Shown here: positions 61,901-64,000 of the stretch, in pieces | Layout of the letters: each line of letters opens with the position of its first letter | Position numbering within the stretch: the first letter of the stretch is position 1 | NCBI GenBank assembly: GCA_013398015.1 | Contig: VZRR01013418.1 | Location: forward strand, 489,807 to 553,806 | Source: Oreocharis arfaki | Lineage: Eukaryota; Chordata; Aves; Passeriformes; Paramythiidae | Length of the DNA stretch: 64,000 nt | Direction of reading: 5' to 3' | The notes under the pieces: model-generated | Told to the model about the DNA's origin: nothing | Seen by the model: only the letters and a program-made list of their open reading frames with translations | Databases searched by the model: none | Position numbers and translations under genes: made by a program

Positions 61901-63609
61901 GTGTTACAAAGGAATCTGCAGCTGTTTTCTGAGAAGGATTTTATGTTTTTTCCCAGCCGTTTGTGTTCTTGCACCGCTCTTGTTCTTTTTTCTGTGGCAA
62001 CCCAGTGTTTGCTGCAACCACTAAATTCTTACCAGGGAAGAACAGCCATTACAGCCATAATAATTCATACCAGTTAAAGATTTCCTCCCACCTCTTAAAT
62101 TTTAAGGAAAATCCTTTAGAGGGAAAAACATGCTCAAATGCATCTTATACCTTTCCCTGCCTTTCACACTAACCTACAAAAATGAGTCCTCTCATATGTG
62201 GTACAACTCCTCTCTGAGGGCTTACAGGCCAGAGCCAGCTGCCAGATTATGAAGATGGCAGAAGATCAGCATCAAGCCCTCTTGAACAGATTACATTTCA
62301 TTCCTTGCCCTGGAGCCCAGTTTCTTCTATTCTGTGCTACTGCATCCAAATACGATCATTATGCTGGCTTATCATGAAAGAGTTCCCACATGCAACAAAA
62401 CCTGTAAACAACCCTAATTTGCCTCTACCACCTAAAATATAGAATCAGATTTGCATTTCAAATCTCGGGGTTCAAATCTTCCAGGGAAAAAGAAAGTATC
62501 TCTCCCCATTCCCAAACTGTTTCAGAACGTCATCCTGGAACAACACTACTTCTAAAATAAATCAATCTTGTAGCTAGAAAAAAAAGGCTTGCCAGTCTTT
62601 TTCCCTGTATTTAAAACTCCAGGTAAACGGCTGCTTTCTAACAGAAGTTTTCTAAAAGGTGGAGGGGTCAGGAGCAGAAAACATACAACATGCTCTATGA
62701 ACTTCCAAGTTTGAAATTATAATGTCTCAAAACAGGAGAGAGAGCTCAGCTGAATTAGTGCTCTGTATACTCTTTACTAATGTTAACAAAGAATTGCAGA
62801 ATGTCTTAGGACCTAAATCACCGTGATAAAAAAATATATAAATGATAAACTGAAACATTGCTTATTGTGAAACAGATGGACCATGCTGAGATATTATACA
62901 ATATTCAATTTATCGCAGAAAAGGCTTTCAGGAGACCAACAGTGGCTGAATCCTATGTAACTACTGACTTCAGTTTGGATTTTTTAATGAGGAAAGTGTT
63001 ATTGTAACTCTGCTGGCACCTCTTTGAAAGGAAAGGACTTTGAAAGAGATACCTAAAACCAGTTTTTGTTTAAAATATTTAGTAATCAGAGCACAGTGTA
63101 CACACGTATGTCACACAGAGTAATGTCCTGAGGACCCTTCAGTTGCTGCTTAGTAACATTTTTGAAAAAAGACTGAATTGTTCTTAGCTTACACACATAT
63201 AATTCCAGAAATCTCATTGAACACCCTTAGTATAAATAATTTTACAATACTACTATTCAGTGCCTGTTTCTTAAGAATAGTTGTATTTCTGAATATAAAT
63301 AAGTGATTGCAGCTCGTTGTATAATAATAGAACATTGGAGATGGATGTTTATATTGCTTGTCTGTACATAAAAATAGTCCAAAGCTTAGTTATTTGGAAC
63401 AGAAGCTTCTTACTCTTAGTTTGATTTACCTTGAAAGTATTCCTGTGAGTGTCTCTGACTAATTCCTGGTGGGGATAGGGTCTTGGAGTTTTATGCAAAA
63501 GCAATTTTTCTCGTGAAAGGACTGCACAATTAATTAAGTCCTGAAATATTTCCATCAGCTGGATGTTGTATGGTAAGGATAAGTAATTTCAAGCACAGAC
63601 GAACAACTC
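58938..63609. other. Unique non-coding segment, no gene seen
   Basis: No supported gene or recognised interspersed repeat. Opposite-strand open frames at 60714-61028 overlap a CT/GA-rich stretch near 60820-60890, which lowers stop frequency. The 104-codon minus frame there is lysine/arginine-rich for that reason and is not called. Confidence 0.65.
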
Positions 63610-63660
63610 ACTGAATTTCACACAGCAAATTGCAAGTAGTGGCAGAACCACATCTGAGGG
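63610..63660 (-). mobile_element. Possible MIR / CORE-SINE remnant
   Basis: TCACACAGCAAATTGCAAG, then TAGTGGCAGAACC, resembles the reverse complement of the conserved part of ancient MIR-type SINEs (TCACACAGC, then AGTGGCAGAGCC). Bird genomes keep a few thousand such fossils. The match is short and from memory. A TATAAAATGG about 60 bases further on also resembles the MIR/L2 family, but in the opposite orientation, so one of the two resemblances is probably chance. Confidence 0.35.
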
Positions 63661-64000
63661 ATTTTTAGCTTCTAGCACTTGTTTGACCTCATTGTCCCTT
63701 TCATGTACATTTACCTATAAAATGGCAGTTTGAGGCAGAGGAAGTTGAAAGGGCTTATAATATATTTCCAAGGGTTTTAAGTGCCCTATATAGCAAAGCT
63801 CTCTTCCACTCATTAAAGCGCAGATATCCACCTGGATTCCTTCCAGCAACATGTTTCTCCTATGTATCCCACACATGGAAGCGTGGGATTCACAACACCT
63901 CTTCTAAGATGTGTGTGAATGGAAAGCTCTGTAAAACATTAGACATCTGAAGGGTTCTAACAGGCTTTTAAAAAAGCAAACACTTTACAAAATACTGTAC
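63661..64000. other. Non-coding end of window, nothing recognised
   Basis: A+T-rich sequence with stops in all frames. No gene, repeat or RNA seen. Confidence 0.65.

Noticed and set aside
1..64000. tRNA, rRNA, snRNA, CRISPR arrays or phage-like modules
   Set aside because: I found no A/B-box tRNA structures, no regularly spaced direct repeats and no gene clusters; the DNA is vertebrate-type non-coding sequence.

Overview
The window looks like a stretch of bird (or at least archosaur) nuclear DNA. It is A+T-rich, and its recognisable interspersed repeats are mostly truncated CR1 LINEs. Several keep the typical 3' terminus, read on the + strand as AGAATCATAGAAT followed by GGGTTGGAA. Repeats are sparse, as in bird genomes. 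I cannot tell the species. Nothing bacterial, viral or plasmid-like is present: no operons, no ribosome-binding-site-led genes, no tRNA or rRNA, and no CRISPR array.

I find no protein-coding gene that I can support. Open frames are short and scattered over both strands, few are over 100 codons, and none matches a family I know. The window is best read as a gene desert or the inside of a very large intron. The one frame that stands out by length (58293-58937, 215 codons) has no ATG at all, so it is reported as an oddity and not as a gene.

Layout: 1-15530 is unique non-coding DNA with one 50-base CR1 tip (2200-2254) and small tandem duplications at 4533-4577, 4818-4850 and 10061-10116. A long CR1 fragment lies at 15531-16265. 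A degraded palindromic, MITE-like element lies at 19342-19426. Further CR1 pieces lie at 20641-20789, 27075-27562 and 33131-33525. All five CR1 copies point the same way (minus strand). A G+C-rich block at 43576-44112 has the structure of a solo LTR of an endogenous retrovirus: a polyadenylation signal, a CCAAT box and a 5-bp flanking duplication. The rest is unique A+T-rich sequence with a few microsatellites. A MIR-like SINE remnant may lie at 63610-63660.

Several unique blocks (for example 18121-18300, 21331-21760 and 57095-57200) are dense in homeodomain-, SOX- or OTX-type core motifs. They are reasonable candidates for conserved non-coding enhancers, but only a cross-species alignment could show that. 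I saw no convincing new biological system here.
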